Below are positions 1 to 7,970 of a DNA stretch of 64,000 nt, one piece after another. Made by a program: the position numbers and the translations under genes. This stretch comes from Thiodiazotropha sp040506195 (GTDB lineage: Bacteria; Pseudomonadota; Gammaproteobacteria; Chromatiales; Chromatiaceae): assembly GCA_040506195.1 (NCBI GenBank), contig JBEVXH010000013.1, positions 1 through 64,000 on the forward strand. The letters are read 5' to 3'. Under the pieces are notes generated by a model. It saw only the letters and a list, made by a program, of their open reading frames with translations. It did not search any database and was not told the origin of the DNA. Within the stretch, counting starts at the first letter, position 1. Each line of letters starts with the position of its first letter.

Positions 1-114
1 TGCGCCCCGAAGGAAGTGCCCTTGGGGTGCGCCCCGAAGGAAGTGCCCTTGGGGTGCGCCCCGAAGGAAGTGCCCTTGGGGTGCGCCCCGAAGGAAGTGC
101 CCTTGGGGTGCGCC
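1..114. repeat. 27-bp tandem repeat, about 4.2 copies, open at the left edge
   Basis: Four perfect 27-bp units start at 1, 28, 55 and 82, followed by a 6-base partial unit. Each unit contains a near-palindrome, CCCCGAAGG then AAGTGC then CCTTGGGG, so each copy could fold as a hairpin with one bulged base. Because 27 is a multiple of three, all forward frames stay open through the array; one ends at the TGA at 115-117 and another runs to the TAG at 235-237. I see no start codon or ribosome site and treat it as non-coding. The array may continue upstream of the window. Confidence 0.95.
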
Positions 115-200
115 TGAAAAAGCGCCACTCGGCGTTGCTCGTCGTTCATTTGGAGTGACCAAACCTCTCTCCTTGCGCCTTGATTGGCGCTTTTTCAGGC
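112..200. repeat. Small inverted-repeat element with 15-bp perfect arms
   Basis: GCCTGAAAAAGCGCC at 112-126 is the exact reverse complement of 186-200. The 59 bases between contain a second small hairpin (124-135). The reverse complement of 160-200 resembles 17943-17985 over about 40 bases, so this belongs to a dispersed repeat. No coding function is evident. Confidence 0.8.
175..195 (+). terminator. Possible intrinsic terminator
   Basis: GCGCC-TTGATT-GGCGC (175-190) is followed directly by TTTTT (191-195), the shape of a short rho-independent terminator for rightward transcription. Its 3' arm also belongs to the 112-126/186-200 inverted repeat, so the two foldings are mutually exclusive. 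The stem is only 5 bp. Confidence 0.35.
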
Positions 201-215
201 ACAACAGGGCCAATT

Positions 216-238
216 GGATTAGTGTTAACCGGCCCTAG
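216..238 (+). repeat. Dispersed repeat copy, GGATTAGTGTTAAC type
   Basis: GGATTAGTGTTAACCGGCCC at 216-235 continues into TAG. Closely related copies lie at 10411-10436 (reverse), 63062-63087, and more diverged at 17914-17933 and 31060-31078. Here it overlaps the stop codon of the minus-strand glycosyltransferase. Confidence 0.8.
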
Positions 239-1179
239 GACAATGGATAATTCGAGAGTCCACCGCCCAACAAACCTACGCTTATCCCTTTCGTCGCAGC
301 CCAAAGCTTGCTCATCTTCGACTCTTCGAACATCAGGATACGAAACAGGTCATGCAGGCTGGCGAGAAAATCATAGAAGACAAAGCCGGGAAAGGTAAAC
401 AGATTTTCGCGCCAGATGCGGGTGCGGTTGCGATAGATGGTGTAGCGACGCTTGGCGGAATGATTCCATGCGAGAAATCGACGGCCAAACAGATGGTATT
501 CAGACTGTGCCCCCAATTGATGGTGTAGCACCGCATCGGCCACCGCCACGATCCGGTAACCACCGCGCAGGGTGCGCAGGCAGAAATCCACATCGAGGTA
601 ATCGATACTGAAGGATTCACGGATAAGGCCTATCTCACGAAACAGCGAGGCCCGGATAAGGCTACCGGAGCTGATCGCGATATACAGATGTGGGAGTATC
701 GATCTGTTCGAGAGATCCTGAATGGTAAAGCGGGGACTACCGTAGGCGCCCCGTGGCGCGGTGACATAGCGTGCTTCTCTGGAGACCCCCTGCTCATCAT
801 ATCGCGGCGCCAGAATTGCGACTTCCGGCGCTTGCCGCTGTGCAGTCTGCAATAAGGTCGATACCATGTCGGGTGCGGCACGGCTGTCGTCGTCCATCAT
901 CAGCAACCAGGTCGCACCCGCATCCAGGGCGGTACGGATTCCGATATTCTGCGCCATGCCAAGCCCAAGGTTTTGACCGTTTTGTATCAGTGTCACCCGA
1001 TCGCCTGCCGAGCTGACAATGGCCTGCAACAATTCCCTGGCGTCTGCGTCGCTGCTGTTATCGACAATGATGACATGAGATACCTGATCCAGATAGCTCC
1101 GCAGTGCATTATCAAATTCGCCGCCGACATTGTAAGTGACAGTGACGGCAACAATATTATCGGTATGAGTTAAAGGCAT
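235..1179 (-). CDS. Family 2 glycosyltransferase (rhamnosyltransferase-like)
   Basis: Predicted cytoplasmic sugar transferase of the GT-A, family 2 type, likely acting on O-antigen or another surface polysaccharide. Visible features are the nucleotide-binding beta strand and VTYN near residues 10-17, IIVDNSS near 37-43, and the metal-binding LMMDDDSR around 93-100. The C-terminal third (LDVDFCLR, HHQLG) resembles the rhamnosyltransferase (RfbF-type) subfamily. The ATG at 1179 places the fold 9 residues from the N-terminus; an upstream GTG at 1215 would add 12 residues. No other polysaccharide gene is adjacent, so the acceptor is unknown. The stop codon sits inside a dispersed repeat. Confidence 0.85.
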   Translation of the reverse strand: MPLTHTDNIVAVTVTYNVGGEFDNALRSYLDQVSHVIIVDNSSDADARELLQAIVSSAGDRVTLIQNGQNLGLGMAQNIGIRTALDAGATWLLMMDDDSRAAPDMVSTLLQTAQRQAPEVAILAPRYDEQGVSREARYVTAPRGAYGSPRFTIQDLSNRSILPHLYIAISSGSLIRASLFREIGLIRESFSIDYLDVDFCLRTLRGGYRIVAVADAVLHHQLGAQSEYHLFGRRFLAWNHSAKRRYTIYRNRTRIWRENLFTFPGFVFYDFLASLHDLFRILMFEESKMSKLWAATKGISVGLLGGGLSNYPLS

Positions 1180-1336
1180 GAGTCCATTCTCGCCGATCCG
1201 ACCCCCACTCGTCACATATCATTTCATACTGTCTCAATCAATCGCCGACCCTGCGGATCCGGTTATTGAAACACCCGGCATCTCGGTGATGACAACTGGC
1301 TTACGTCTAATGCTGGAGCATCAATGGATTTCACTT

Positions 1337-1342
1337 TATAAT
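1337..1342 (+). promoter_or_regulatory. Possible -10 element upstream of the flavoreductase gene
   Basis: TATAAT at 1337-1342, about 67 bases before the ATG at 1409, in an AT-rich leader. No good -35 hexamer is seen 16-18 bases upstream, so this is only a candidate. Confidence 0.3.
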
Positions 1343-1408
1343 GCAACGATGCTGCACTGAAAAAACACTATAACTAGTTGTAATTAATAGTTTTTATGGG
1401 AATTTACC

Positions 1409-2275
1409 ATGTCTGATAGCGCTGACGAGATCCACCTTGAGAGCAGTTGTGTCGCGACGCTCAAATCGACCACACGCATCACTCCCGAAACGACGGATGA
1501 GGTTCGCCAACTCGTTCTGAAGATCGATGAACCGTCATTCCGCTATACGGCCGGTCAGTCGATCGGCGTTTTGGTGCCTGGCCCGCACCAGTTCGGCAAC
1601 GAGTTTCACCATCGCCGTTACTCGATAGCCAATCCGGTGGAGAGCGGCAACAGCCAGAGTATCGAACTGGAGCTGCTGGTCAGGCGCTGTTTCTATCTGG
1701 ATGAGATCTCCGGGGAGCAGTACCCGGGGATTGCATCAAACTACCTCTGTGACGCCCGGGTCGGCGATAAGATCAAGATCACCGGCCCCTATCGCAGCCC
1801 ATTCAAGATACCCGCCGATACCTCGAGCAATCTGCTGATGATCGGAACCGGCACCGGTGTCGCCCCGTTTCGCGCCTTCGTGCGTCAGATCTACGCTCAA
1901 CACGGAAGCTGGCAAGGCGATGTCAGGCTCTTCTACGGTGATCGTGGGGGCATGAATCTGCTCTACATGAATGACCAGCAGAAAGACCTGACGCAGTTTT
2001 ATGACGAACAGAGCTTCAAGGCATTCAGCGTTTTGACAGACCGTCCGCTCTCCGGCGCGGAAGAGGGTCTTCAGGACAGCCTTAAGAACAACGTCGAGGA
2101 GTGTGTTCGCTTACTCCGTGAACCCAATACCTATCTCTATCTTGCCGGGCAGGAGAAGACTGCCCGGGTATTCGACAAAGTCATGGTGGACGCATTCGGT
2201 TCGGAAGAAGCCTGGAACAAAGAGAAATCCATTCTGGTCGAGCAGGAGCGCTGGGCGGAGTTGCTCTATCATTGA
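1409..2275 (+). CDS. Ferredoxin-NADP+ reductase-like FAD/NAD(P)-binding oxidoreductase
   Basis: Flavoprotein of the plant-type ferredoxin-NADP reductase superfamily, expected to move electrons between NAD(P)H and a ferredoxin-like partner in the cytoplasm. The FAD-binding RRYSIAN motif is at about residues 69-75, the nicotinamide nucleotide-binding GTGTGVAPFRAF at about 146-157, and the C-terminus (LAGQ near 244, then WAELLYH) fits the NADP domain. The 288-aa length is normal for a stand-alone reductase. It is monocistronic, preceded by an AT-rich leader with a TATAAT at 1337. The physiological partner cannot be read from the sequence; sulfite- or benzoyl-CoA-type reductase modules use similar domains. 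Confidence 0.85.
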   Translation: MSDSADEIHLESSCVATLKSTTRITPETTDEVRQLVLKIDEPSFRYTAGQSIGVLVPGPHQFGNEFHHRRYSIANPVESGNSQSIELELLVRRCFYLDEISGEQYPGIASNYLCDARVGDKIKITGPYRSPFKIPADTSSNLLMIGTGTGVAPFRAFVRQIYAQHGSWQGDVRLFYGDRGGMNLLYMNDQQKDLTQFYDEQSFKAFSVLTDRPLSGAEEGLQDSLKNNVEECVRLLREPNTYLYLAGQEKTARVFDKVMVDAFGSEEAWNKEKSILVEQERWAELLYH

Positions 2276-2304
2276 TAATAGGGTTGTATAAATCGGATCG
2301 ATCT

Positions 2305-2560
2305 TCAAATATTCACCACGCCAAATAGCGTATCCGCATTCAGTTCAACAATACCGTTGTTGGCTGAGTTGTGAATCTCTTTAAGATGATCCGCTTTAAA
2401 TCGCTCAAGTTGCCGCTCGTCCAGTTGATCCAGAAGTGATTTGAAGCCCGCACCGTTAAGCAATGACCACCAATCGGCAATGCTGATCGAGTATCGGATC
2501 GGCTCATATATCACGTCAACAGCGTAATGCTTTCTTGTGGCTGTTAACCTTTCAGCGCTG
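2305..2560 (-). pseudogene. C-terminal remnant of a class I SAM-dependent methyltransferase
   Basis: The minus frame ending at 2305 contains YEPIRYSIS, WWSLLNGAGFKSLLDQL and HLKEI then TLFGVVNI. This reads like the last 70-80 residues of a class I SAM methyltransferase, where such proteins usually end in a GF...L..L / F...HL.E / L....LFAVG pattern. The SAM-binding N-terminal half is absent: upstream of about 2530 the frame runs into queC. There is no credible start codon or ribosome site. I read it as the tail of a gene removed by deletion. The family assignment is from pattern memory only. Confidence 0.5.
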
Positions 2561-3241
2561 TCACTTTGCCTTGACGTAGGTGGTGGGATCGTCGATATCG
2601 GCATCCACAAAGCCCTTTGCGCGCAAACGGCAGGAGTCGCATACCCCACAGGCCATACCGGCCTCGGTCGCCTGATAGCAGGATACCGTCAGGCTATAGT
2701 CGACACCCAGACCCACACCCCGACGAATTATTTCCGCCTTGGAAAGATCGATCAACGGTGTGTGGATACGATAGCTGGCGCCCTCAACAGCCGCCTTGGT
2801 GGCCAGGTTGGCGAGCCTTTGGAAGGCCTCGATGAATTGCGGTCGGCAGTCCGGATAACCGGAATAGTCAACTGCATTGACACCGATAAAGATATCCTGG
2901 GCCTCCAGTACCTCCGCCCACCCCAGGGCGAGGGAGAGAAACACGGTATTTCTCGCCGGCACATAGGTGACCGGAATACCGCTACCCAGCTCCTCCGGCA
3001 CCTGTATGGATCGGTCGGTCAGGGCGGAACCGCCGATGTCATCAAGACCGATATGCACGACTTTGTGGTCTTCCGCTTCGAGAGACGCGGCAACCCGTGA
3101 CGCGGCCGCCAGCTCCGCGGCATGGCGCTGGCCATAAGCCATGCTGAGCGCATGGCAGGCATACCCCCGGCTACGGGCAATCGCCAGCACGGTTGCCGAA
3201 TCCAATCCTCCGGAAAGCAGTACCACTGCGCGTCTACTCAT
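2561..3241 (-). CDS. queC: 7-cyano-7-deazaguanine synthase QueC
   Basis: Converts 7-carboxy-7-deazaguanine to preQ0 with ATP and ammonia, the step after QueE in queuosine synthesis. The PP-loop SGGLDS lies at residues 10-15, and the C-terminal cysteine cluster (SCYQ, then MACGVCDSCR) is the family's zinc site. The ATG at 3241 has GGAAG about 9 bases upstream; the ATG at 3250 would overlap the queE stop by 4 bases, and either gives a normal length near 226-229 residues. It is the last gene of the minus-strand queE-queC pair, behind the Tol-Pal genes, an arrangement common in gammaproteobacteria. Confidence 0.95.
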   Translation of the reverse strand: MSRRAVVLLSGGLDSATVLAIARSRGYACHALSMAYGQRHAAELAAASRVAASLEAEDHKVVHIGLDDIGGSALTDRSIQVPEELGSGIPVTYVPARNTVFLSLALGWAEVLEAQDIFIGVNAVDYSGYPDCRPQFIEAFQRLANLATKAAVEGASYRIHTPLIDLSKAEIIRRGVGLGVDYSLTVSCYQATEAGMACGVCDSCRLRAKGFVDADIDDPTTYVKAK

Positions 3242-3246
3242 GGTCA

Positions 3247-3888
3247 TCATCTTCCAGGCTGGTCGCCCCACAACAATTTATGCAACTGCAGCTGCAGTCG
3301 AGCCTGTACACGATCTTCAATCATCCAATCGGCCAGCTGTGTGGGGTTCATCCGGTCCTGGACGGGAGAGAAGAGCACTTCGCACCGGTCCGTAATGCGG
3401 AACCGCTTCAGCTGTTCGCAACTCCACTCGTAGTCGGCCCTGTCGGTGATCACAAACTTGACCTGGTCATCCGCCCGCAAAAAGTCGATATTACTCATCC
3501 TGTTTCGCTGCATCTCCCCCGAGCCCGGCGTCTTGAGATCCATCACCCTGGCGACCCGCTCATCCACACTACCGATATCGAGTGCGCCACTGGTCTCGAG
3601 GGAGACCCGGTAACCGGCATCGCAAAGAGCCCTGAGAAGCGTGAGGCACTCCGGTTGCGCCAGCGGCTCCCCACCGGTCACGCAGACATGCTCCACATCA
3701 TAGCCGGCAACCAGCTGCAGGATCTCTTCGAGGGTGTACTTCTCACCGCCGCTGAAGGCATAGGGAGTATCACAGTAGTGACAACGCAACGGACAGCCGG
3801 TCAAACGTACGAAAACGCTGGGATACCCTGCACCCCTCCCCTCCCCCTGCAGGGAGAGGAAGATTTCGGTAATACGGATTTGAGACAT
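3247..3888 (-). CDS. queE: 7-carboxy-7-deazaguanine synthase QueE (radical SAM)
   Basis: Radical SAM enzyme that contracts 6-carboxytetrahydropterin to 7-carboxy-7-deazaguanine. The [4Fe-4S]-binding cysteines are in GCPLRCHYCDT (C32, C36, C39; the CX3CX2C spacing), and VTGGEPL near 92-98 is the SAM-binding GGE motif. At 213 residues it has the usual compact size. The N-terminal SLQGEG is a QueE hallmark. It follows cpoB by 33 bases and its TGA abuts the queC start, so the two should be co-translated. Confidence 0.95.
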   Translation of the reverse strand: MSQIRITEIFLSLQGEGRGAGYPSVFVRLTGCPLRCHYCDTPYAFSGGEKYTLEEILQLVAGYDVEHVCVTGGEPLAQPECLTLLRALCDAGYRVSLETSGALDIGSVDERVARVMDLKTPGSGEMQRNRMSNIDFLRADDQVKFVITDRADYEWSCEQLKRFRITDRCEVLFSPVQDRMNPTQLADWMIEDRVQARLQLQLHKLLWGDQPGR

Positions 3889-3921
3889 ACTCTCAGGTTT
3901 AGGGAGGGTCGAAATCCCCCC

Positions 3922-4764
3922 TCAATGCCCCTCTTTGCTCAGCCTTTGCAGGCGCTTTTGCGCCAGACGCGATTCGGTGGTGGCAGGAAAACTGTCGATC
4001 AGCTCTTTCAGAATATTTCTGGTGCCGGCCCAGTTCCTCTTCTCATATTGAATGTACCCTATCTTCAACATCGCACCCGGAACCTTGGGGCTGTCCGGAT
4101 AGTTTTCCATTATCTTCGTGAATTCACCCAGGGCGGTATCGAAGTCACGATTGACATAGCTGGCCTCCGCCAGCCAATACTGTGCATTGTCCTCGTATTC
4201 ACCTCCGGGGTAGTCCCTGAGAAAACCGGAGAAGGCGGTGATCGATTCCCCATAGCGACCCTGCTTCAGCAGATTGAAGGCGGTCTGGTAGGCTTCCGAC
4301 TCCTTTTTCGGATCGGGAGGGGTCACTCTGCCGATCGCTGCGTTTGCCGGCGCCTGAGGGGGCGGTTCCGGGGATACGGTGGCCGTTTGGCCGACAGCAA
4401 CCGATGCCGGGGGTGTCGTCACCGGCGTGGTTACGGGCTGTGGTGTGGGTGACACGGCGCCCCCGGACTGGATTCGCGAGAGTCGCTGATCAATGTCCAC
4501 ATAGAGATCACGCTGGCGCCGGCTCATGCCGTCCATATTGTATTTTTGTTCCTCAAGATCCCCACGAAGCTGCCGCACCTCCTGCCGCAACTGCTGCACC
4601 TGCAGTACCAGATCCGCGAGACTCTGGTTCTGCAGTATGCGCTCGATGCGCTGCAGGCGTTGCTCCATCGTCAGCTTGGCCCCATTTGCGGCAAATGCCG
4701 GCCCTATGGAAAACAACCCCATCAAGATGCAGAGCAAGACTCGTTTGATGATCAGCCTCATCAC
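3922..4764 (-). CDS. cpoB: Cell division coordinator CpoB (YbgF), periplasmic TPR protein
   Basis: Periplasmic protein that couples peptidoglycan synthesis by PBP1B to Tol-Pal constriction of the outer membrane. It begins with a signal peptide (about residues 1-25, cleavage after AFA), then a coiled coil rich in Q, L and R (about 30-85) that trimerises in homologues, a proline/threonine-rich linker (about 105-150) and C-terminal tetratricopeptide repeats (AFNLLKQGRYGESITAF, YWLAEASYVNRDFDTAL). The length of 280 is typical. It lies 11 bases after pal, as the last Tol-Pal gene. Confidence 0.93.
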   Translation of the reverse strand: MMRLIIKRVLLCILMGLFSIGPAFAANGAKLTMEQRLQRIERILQNQSLADLVLQVQQLRQEVRQLRGDLEEQKYNMDGMSRRQRDLYVDIDQRLSRIQSGGAVSPTPQPVTTPVTTPPASVAVGQTATVSPEPPPQAPANAAIGRVTPPDPKKESEAYQTAFNLLKQGRYGESITAFSGFLRDYPGGEYEDNAQYWLAEASYVNRDFDTALGEFTKIMENYPDSPKVPGAMLKIGYIQYEKRNWAGTRNILKELIDSFPATTESRLAQKRLQRLSKEGH

Positions 4765-4775
4765 GCTCTCCCGTA

Positions 4776-5321
4776 TCAGTAGATCAGTTCGACACGCCGG
4801 TTGAGTGCCCAGGACTCTTCATTGTGCTCGAAGGCCGTGGGCCTCTCTTCCCCGTAGCTCACCACAACCAACTGATTGTCCGATACACCTTGTGCCAACA
4901 TCAGGCTACGCACTGAATTTGCACGATTTTCGCCCAGACCCAAATTGTACTCGCGTGTTCCTTTCTCATCCGCATGGCCCTCCAGGCGGACAACAGCCTG
5001 TGGATTGGCCGCCAAATAGTCGGCGTGGGCCTGGATCACATCCAGGTATTCGGAACGCACTGCACTCTGATCAAAATCGAAATAGATCACCCGGGTGGCC
5101 AGCATACTGTTGGGGTTCTCCAATGGATCGCCCTGCCATTCCCCTCCCTGGCTGGCGGCCGATGTTGAGGCTCCGCCACTACCATCGCCACTGCCATCGG
5201 CGCCTGTGGATTGTTCAGTGACTTCAGCACCGCCGCCTTCGCCGGTCGGTGTGGATGAACAGCCGGCTACCAACAGCAACGACAACAAAATCGGAATCCA
5301 GAGGATTTGTACTTTCTTCAT
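4776..5321 (-). CDS. pal: Peptidoglycan-associated lipoprotein Pal
   Basis: Outer-membrane lipoprotein that binds peptidoglycan and TolB and is concentrated at the septum by TolQRA. The lipobox LLLVAGCSS places the lipidated cysteine near residue 21. A low-complexity Gly/Ser/Thr linker (about 24-65) is followed by an OmpA-like domain with IYFDFDQS, EGHADEKGTREYN and LGENRANSVR; the Asp and Arg that contact diaminopimelate are present. The protein ends RVELIY, as in other Pal proteins. The gene follows tolB by 26 bases. Confidence 0.97.
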   Translation of the reverse strand: MKKVQILWIPILLSLLLVAGCSSTPTGEGGGAEVTEQSTGADGSGDGSGGASTSAASQGGEWQGDPLENPNSMLATRVIYFDFDQSAVRSEYLDVIQAHADYLAANPQAVVRLEGHADEKGTREYNLGLGENRANSVRSLMLAQGVSDNQLVVVSYGEERPTAFEHNEESWALNRRVELIY

Positions 5322-5347
5322 TTAAAATCTCCTTAGCAGCGGTGCAA

Positions 5348-6649
5348 TTAATTATTAAAAGGCGACCAGACCGGTTCACGCACATCACCTTCCTGCAGGG
5401 CGAGGCGTTGTCGTACACGGCCATCGACCGAAACCGCCGCCAAAACACCACGATGACCCGCCTTGGATGCGTAAATTACCATGCTCCCATTGGGCGCGAA
5501 ACTGGGCGATTCGTCCAGGCTCCCCTCACTGAGCACCTGCATCACACCGGACTCGAGATCCTGGACCGCGATGCGATACTTACCCTCTTCACGGGTAACC
5601 AGGGCCAACAGCTTTCCGTCGGGTGAAAAGGAGGCACGGGCATTGTAGCTGTTTTGGAATGTCACCCGCTGGGCCTTGCCGCCATGCGCGGAGACCCGAT
5701 AGATCTGCGGTTTGCCTCCACGATCCGATGTAAAGACGATACTGCGTCCATCCGGCGACCAGGCAGGCTCGGTATCGATGGCGTAGTGGTTGGTGATGGT
5801 CTTCAGCTTGCGTGTAGTCAAATCGTAAACATAAATATCGGGATTACCGCCTTTCGACAGGGTCATGGCCAGTTTACGCCCATCCGGCGACCAGGCGGGT
5901 GCTCCATTGATGCCCTTGAACGAGGTGATCTTCTTCCGCGTGCCGGTATAGACCCCCTGCACATAGATAGCGGACTGCCCCTCCTCAAAAGAGACGTAGG
6001 CGATCTTCCGACCGTCAGGAGACCAGGCGGGCGACATCAATGGTTCGGTGGAAGTAACGATGGTTTCTGAATTGAATCCATCCGCATCGGCGATATTCAG
6101 TTTGATTCGCGCCCCGCCATCGGTCTGCTTGGTTGAGGTTATGTAGGCCACCCGGGTGGCAAAGGCGCCGGGCGCACCGAGTAGCTTTTCATAGATCAGG
6201 TCGGCAATCCGGTGGGCGGTACTGCGCAGGTTCGGCGCCGTGGTGGGTATGCTGTAACCGGTGAGTTGCTCCCCCCGGAAGACGTCAAGTAGCTGGAACT
6301 GTATCTGGTAACCACCGGCACCGTGGGCCTGTACCTGGCCTATCACCAGATTTTCGATATCCAGGGCTCGCCAGTCCTTGAATTCCACTCCATCCACCGA
6401 GGCGGGTCTTGCCAGCATATCCTCCCGGGGCAGGGTCTTGAAACGACCGCTGCGTTGCAGGTCTGCGTTGATCACGGCGGCGATATCCTCGGGCGGCGCA
6501 CCTTTACCCTGCCAACTGAAAGGGACCACGGCGATCGGCAACGCCCCCTCGACACCTTCGGTGATTTCAATGGTCAGCTCGGCATAGAGCGCCGGCTGCC
6601 AACACAGTATCAAAATCAGGATAAGTAGATTTTTTTTCATCATAACCAT
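5348..6649 (-). CDS. tolB: Tol-Pal system beta-propeller protein TolB
   Basis: Periplasmic TolB exchanges between TolA and Pal during outer-membrane constriction. A signal peptide (cleaved after LYA, near residue 23) is followed by the N-terminal domain and then a six-bladed propeller marked by repeated PAWSPDGRKIA-like strings from about residue 200 onward. The length of 433 is usual. Three ATGs lie close together at 6649, 6643 and 6640; the choice changes only three residues. It follows tolA with no gap. Confidence 0.97.
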   Translation of the reverse strand: MVMMKKNLLILILILCWQPALYAELTIEITEGVEGALPIAVVPFSWQGKGAPPEDIAAVINADLQRSGRFKTLPREDMLARPASVDGVEFKDWRALDIENLVIGQVQAHGAGGYQIQFQLLDVFRGEQLTGYSIPTTAPNLRSTAHRIADLIYEKLLGAPGAFATRVAYITSTKQTDGGARIKLNIADADGFNSETIVTSTEPLMSPAWSPDGRKIAYVSFEEGQSAIYVQGVYTGTRKKITSFKGINGAPAWSPDGRKLAMTLSKGGNPDIYVYDLTTRKLKTITNHYAIDTEPAWSPDGRSIVFTSDRGGKPQIYRVSAHGGKAQRVTFQNSYNARASFSPDGKLLALVTREEGKYRIAVQDLESGVMQVLSEGSLDESPSFAPNGSMVIYASKAGHRGVLAAVSVDGRVRQRLALQEGDVREPVWSPFNN

Positions 6650-6652
6650 TAG

Positions 6653-7528
6653 CTAGCTACTAGGTTTAAATTTCAATCTTAAAGTGCGGAAGGACTCGAA
6701 CAAGGGCCCACTCGGCACCTGCAGCGGCGCCGCCTTATAGACAGCGGTCTCCACGGAACGATCGAAGGCCGAGTTGCCGCTGCTGCTGACAATACTCACA
6801 CCACCAGGCACCACATCCCCACCCGGTATCAGGCGCACCTGGACAATACAAGAGAGCTCTTTTCCAGCCTGCCCCGGCTTCAACCAATTGCGTTCGATCT
6901 GCTGCTTGATTACGGCCACATAGCGATCGATCTCACGGCTATTCTGCTCTGCCGCGAGTTGCTCTTGCAAGGCGCGTTCACGCTCGGCCTGTGCAGCGGC
7001 TTCCGCTTTTCGCTTCGCCTCTGCCTTACGCCTGGCTTCCAACTCCGCTTTGCGTTTTTTTTCCAGCTCCGCCTTGCGCTTGGCTTCCGCCTCTGCCTTC
7101 CGTTTCGCCTCTGCCTTCCGTTTCGCCTCTGCCTTCCGTTTCGCCTCTGCCTTACGCTTGGCTTCTTTCGCCTCGCGCTCCTTCTTCAACTGTGCCTGAC
7201 GTTTGCGTTCCGCCACCTGCTTCTGCTGTTCCGCCTTTTGCTTGGCAATGCGCTTCTGCTCGAGTTGCTGGCGCTTCTTCTCTTCCGCCTGCTTACGCTT
7301 CAGCGCCTCTTTGCGCTGTTTCTCCCGCTCTATCGCCCGCTCTTTCTCCTTGGCTTGATCGAGTTGCTTGGCATCGACGGTATGTGCCTGCACCACATTC
7401 GCATTGGGTGTCGCGGGTTTGTGAATTTTCGACCAGTCGAAGCCGAACCCCAGAAAGACCACGATCAGCACATGCAGCAGGACTGCCAGCATGACTGAAA
7501 CGGGATTTCTTTTTATAACTGAGAACAA
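6653..7528 (-). CDS. tolA: Tol-Pal inner-membrane protein TolA
   Basis: Inner-membrane protein that spans the periplasm and transmits proton-motive force from TolQR to TolB-Pal. One N-terminal transmembrane helix (about residues 11-28) is followed by a long Ala/Lys/Glu helical domain (about 50-195) and a C-terminal globular domain with SCIVQVRLIPGG and AAPLQVPSG. Part of the helical region is coded by an 18-bp DNA repeat at about 7088-7160 giving KRKAEA blocks. The length of 291 is somewhat below the enterobacterial form. It is 2 bases from tolR. Confidence 0.95.
   Translation of the reverse strand: MFSVIKRNPVSVMLAVLLHVLIVVFLGFGFDWSKIHKPATPNANVVQAHTVDAKQLDQAKEKERAIEREKQRKEALKRKQAEEKKRQQLEQKRIAKQKAEQQKQVAERKRQAQLKKEREAKEAKRKAEAKRKAEAKRKAEAKRKAEAEAKRKAELEKKRKAELEARRKAEAKRKAEAAAQAERERALQEQLAAEQNSREIDRYVAVIKQQIERNWLKPGQAGKELSCIVQVRLIPGGDVVPGGVSIVSSSGNSAFDRSVETAVYKAAPLQVPSGPLFESFRTLRLKFKPSS
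7088..7160. repeat. 18-bp coding repeat inside tolA
   Basis: Roughly four tandem 18-bp units of the type CTCTGCCTTCCGTTTCGC, encoding KRKAEA blocks of the TolA helical arm. Such an array can change length by slippage in multiples of six residues without breaking the frame. Confidence 0.8.
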
Positions 7529-7530
7529 GG

Positions 7531-7956
7531 CTATGACTCCGGCGGCTCCGTGATTAAGCCGACGCTGGGCGCCCCGCCGGCCTGTAACAGCACCATTGCC
7601 TCCACCACTCGTCCATAGGCCACTCCGGCGTCACCGCGTACCATGATCGGGGTCTTCGGTTTGTGTTTGAGAACAACCTGCACCCTTTTGACCAGGTCGT
7701 CCGAATCAATCGGACTATCCTTGTCCTGACCGATATCGATAAACATCTCACCTTCTCTATTGACCGTCACCACCAGCGGCTCATCCGCCTCTTTCGGCAA
7801 CGGCTCCGCATCGGCCTGGGGCAGCTCCACCTTGACGCCTTGGGTCAATAGCGGTGCGGTAATCATGAATATCACCAACAGCACCAACATCACGTCAATA
7901 TAAGGGACTACATTGATCTCGGACATTGGGCGACGGCGATTTTTTTGACGACTCAT
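7531..7956 (-). CDS. tolR: TolR, ExbD-family proton-channel subunit
   Basis: Inner-membrane partner of TolQ in the proton channel that energises TolA. A positively charged N-terminus (SRQKNRRRPMSEINVVPYIDV) leads into one transmembrane helix (about residues 18-38) beginning with the functionally key Asp of YIDVMLVLL. The rest is a periplasmic ExbD domain with VRGDAGVAYGRV. The 141-aa length is standard. It is 14 bases downstream of tolQ. Confidence 0.97.
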   Translation of the reverse strand: MSRQKNRRRPMSEINVVPYIDVMLVLLVIFMITAPLLTQGVKVELPQADAEPLPKEADEPLVVTVNREGEMFIDIGQDKDSPIDSDDLVKRVQVVLKHKPKTPIMVRGDAGVAYGRVVEAMVLLQAGGAPSVGLITEPPES

Positions 7957-7970
7957 TGCGATATGCCGGC

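Noticed and set aside
2..237. Open plus-strand frame through the 27-bp repeats to TAG at 235
   Set aside because: No start codon or ribosome site in the window and repetitive Arg/Pro/Gly content; likely spurious within repeat DNA, though the upstream sequence is not visible.
3193..4452. 419-codon plus-strand frame opposite queE and cpoB
   Set aside because: Mirror frame of two well-identified minus-strand genes; Pro/Arg-rich with no family pattern.
6959..7498. Long plus-strand Leu/Phe-rich frame opposite tolA
   Set aside because: Antisense of the Lys/Glu-rich TolA helix; the leucine richness follows from the complement.
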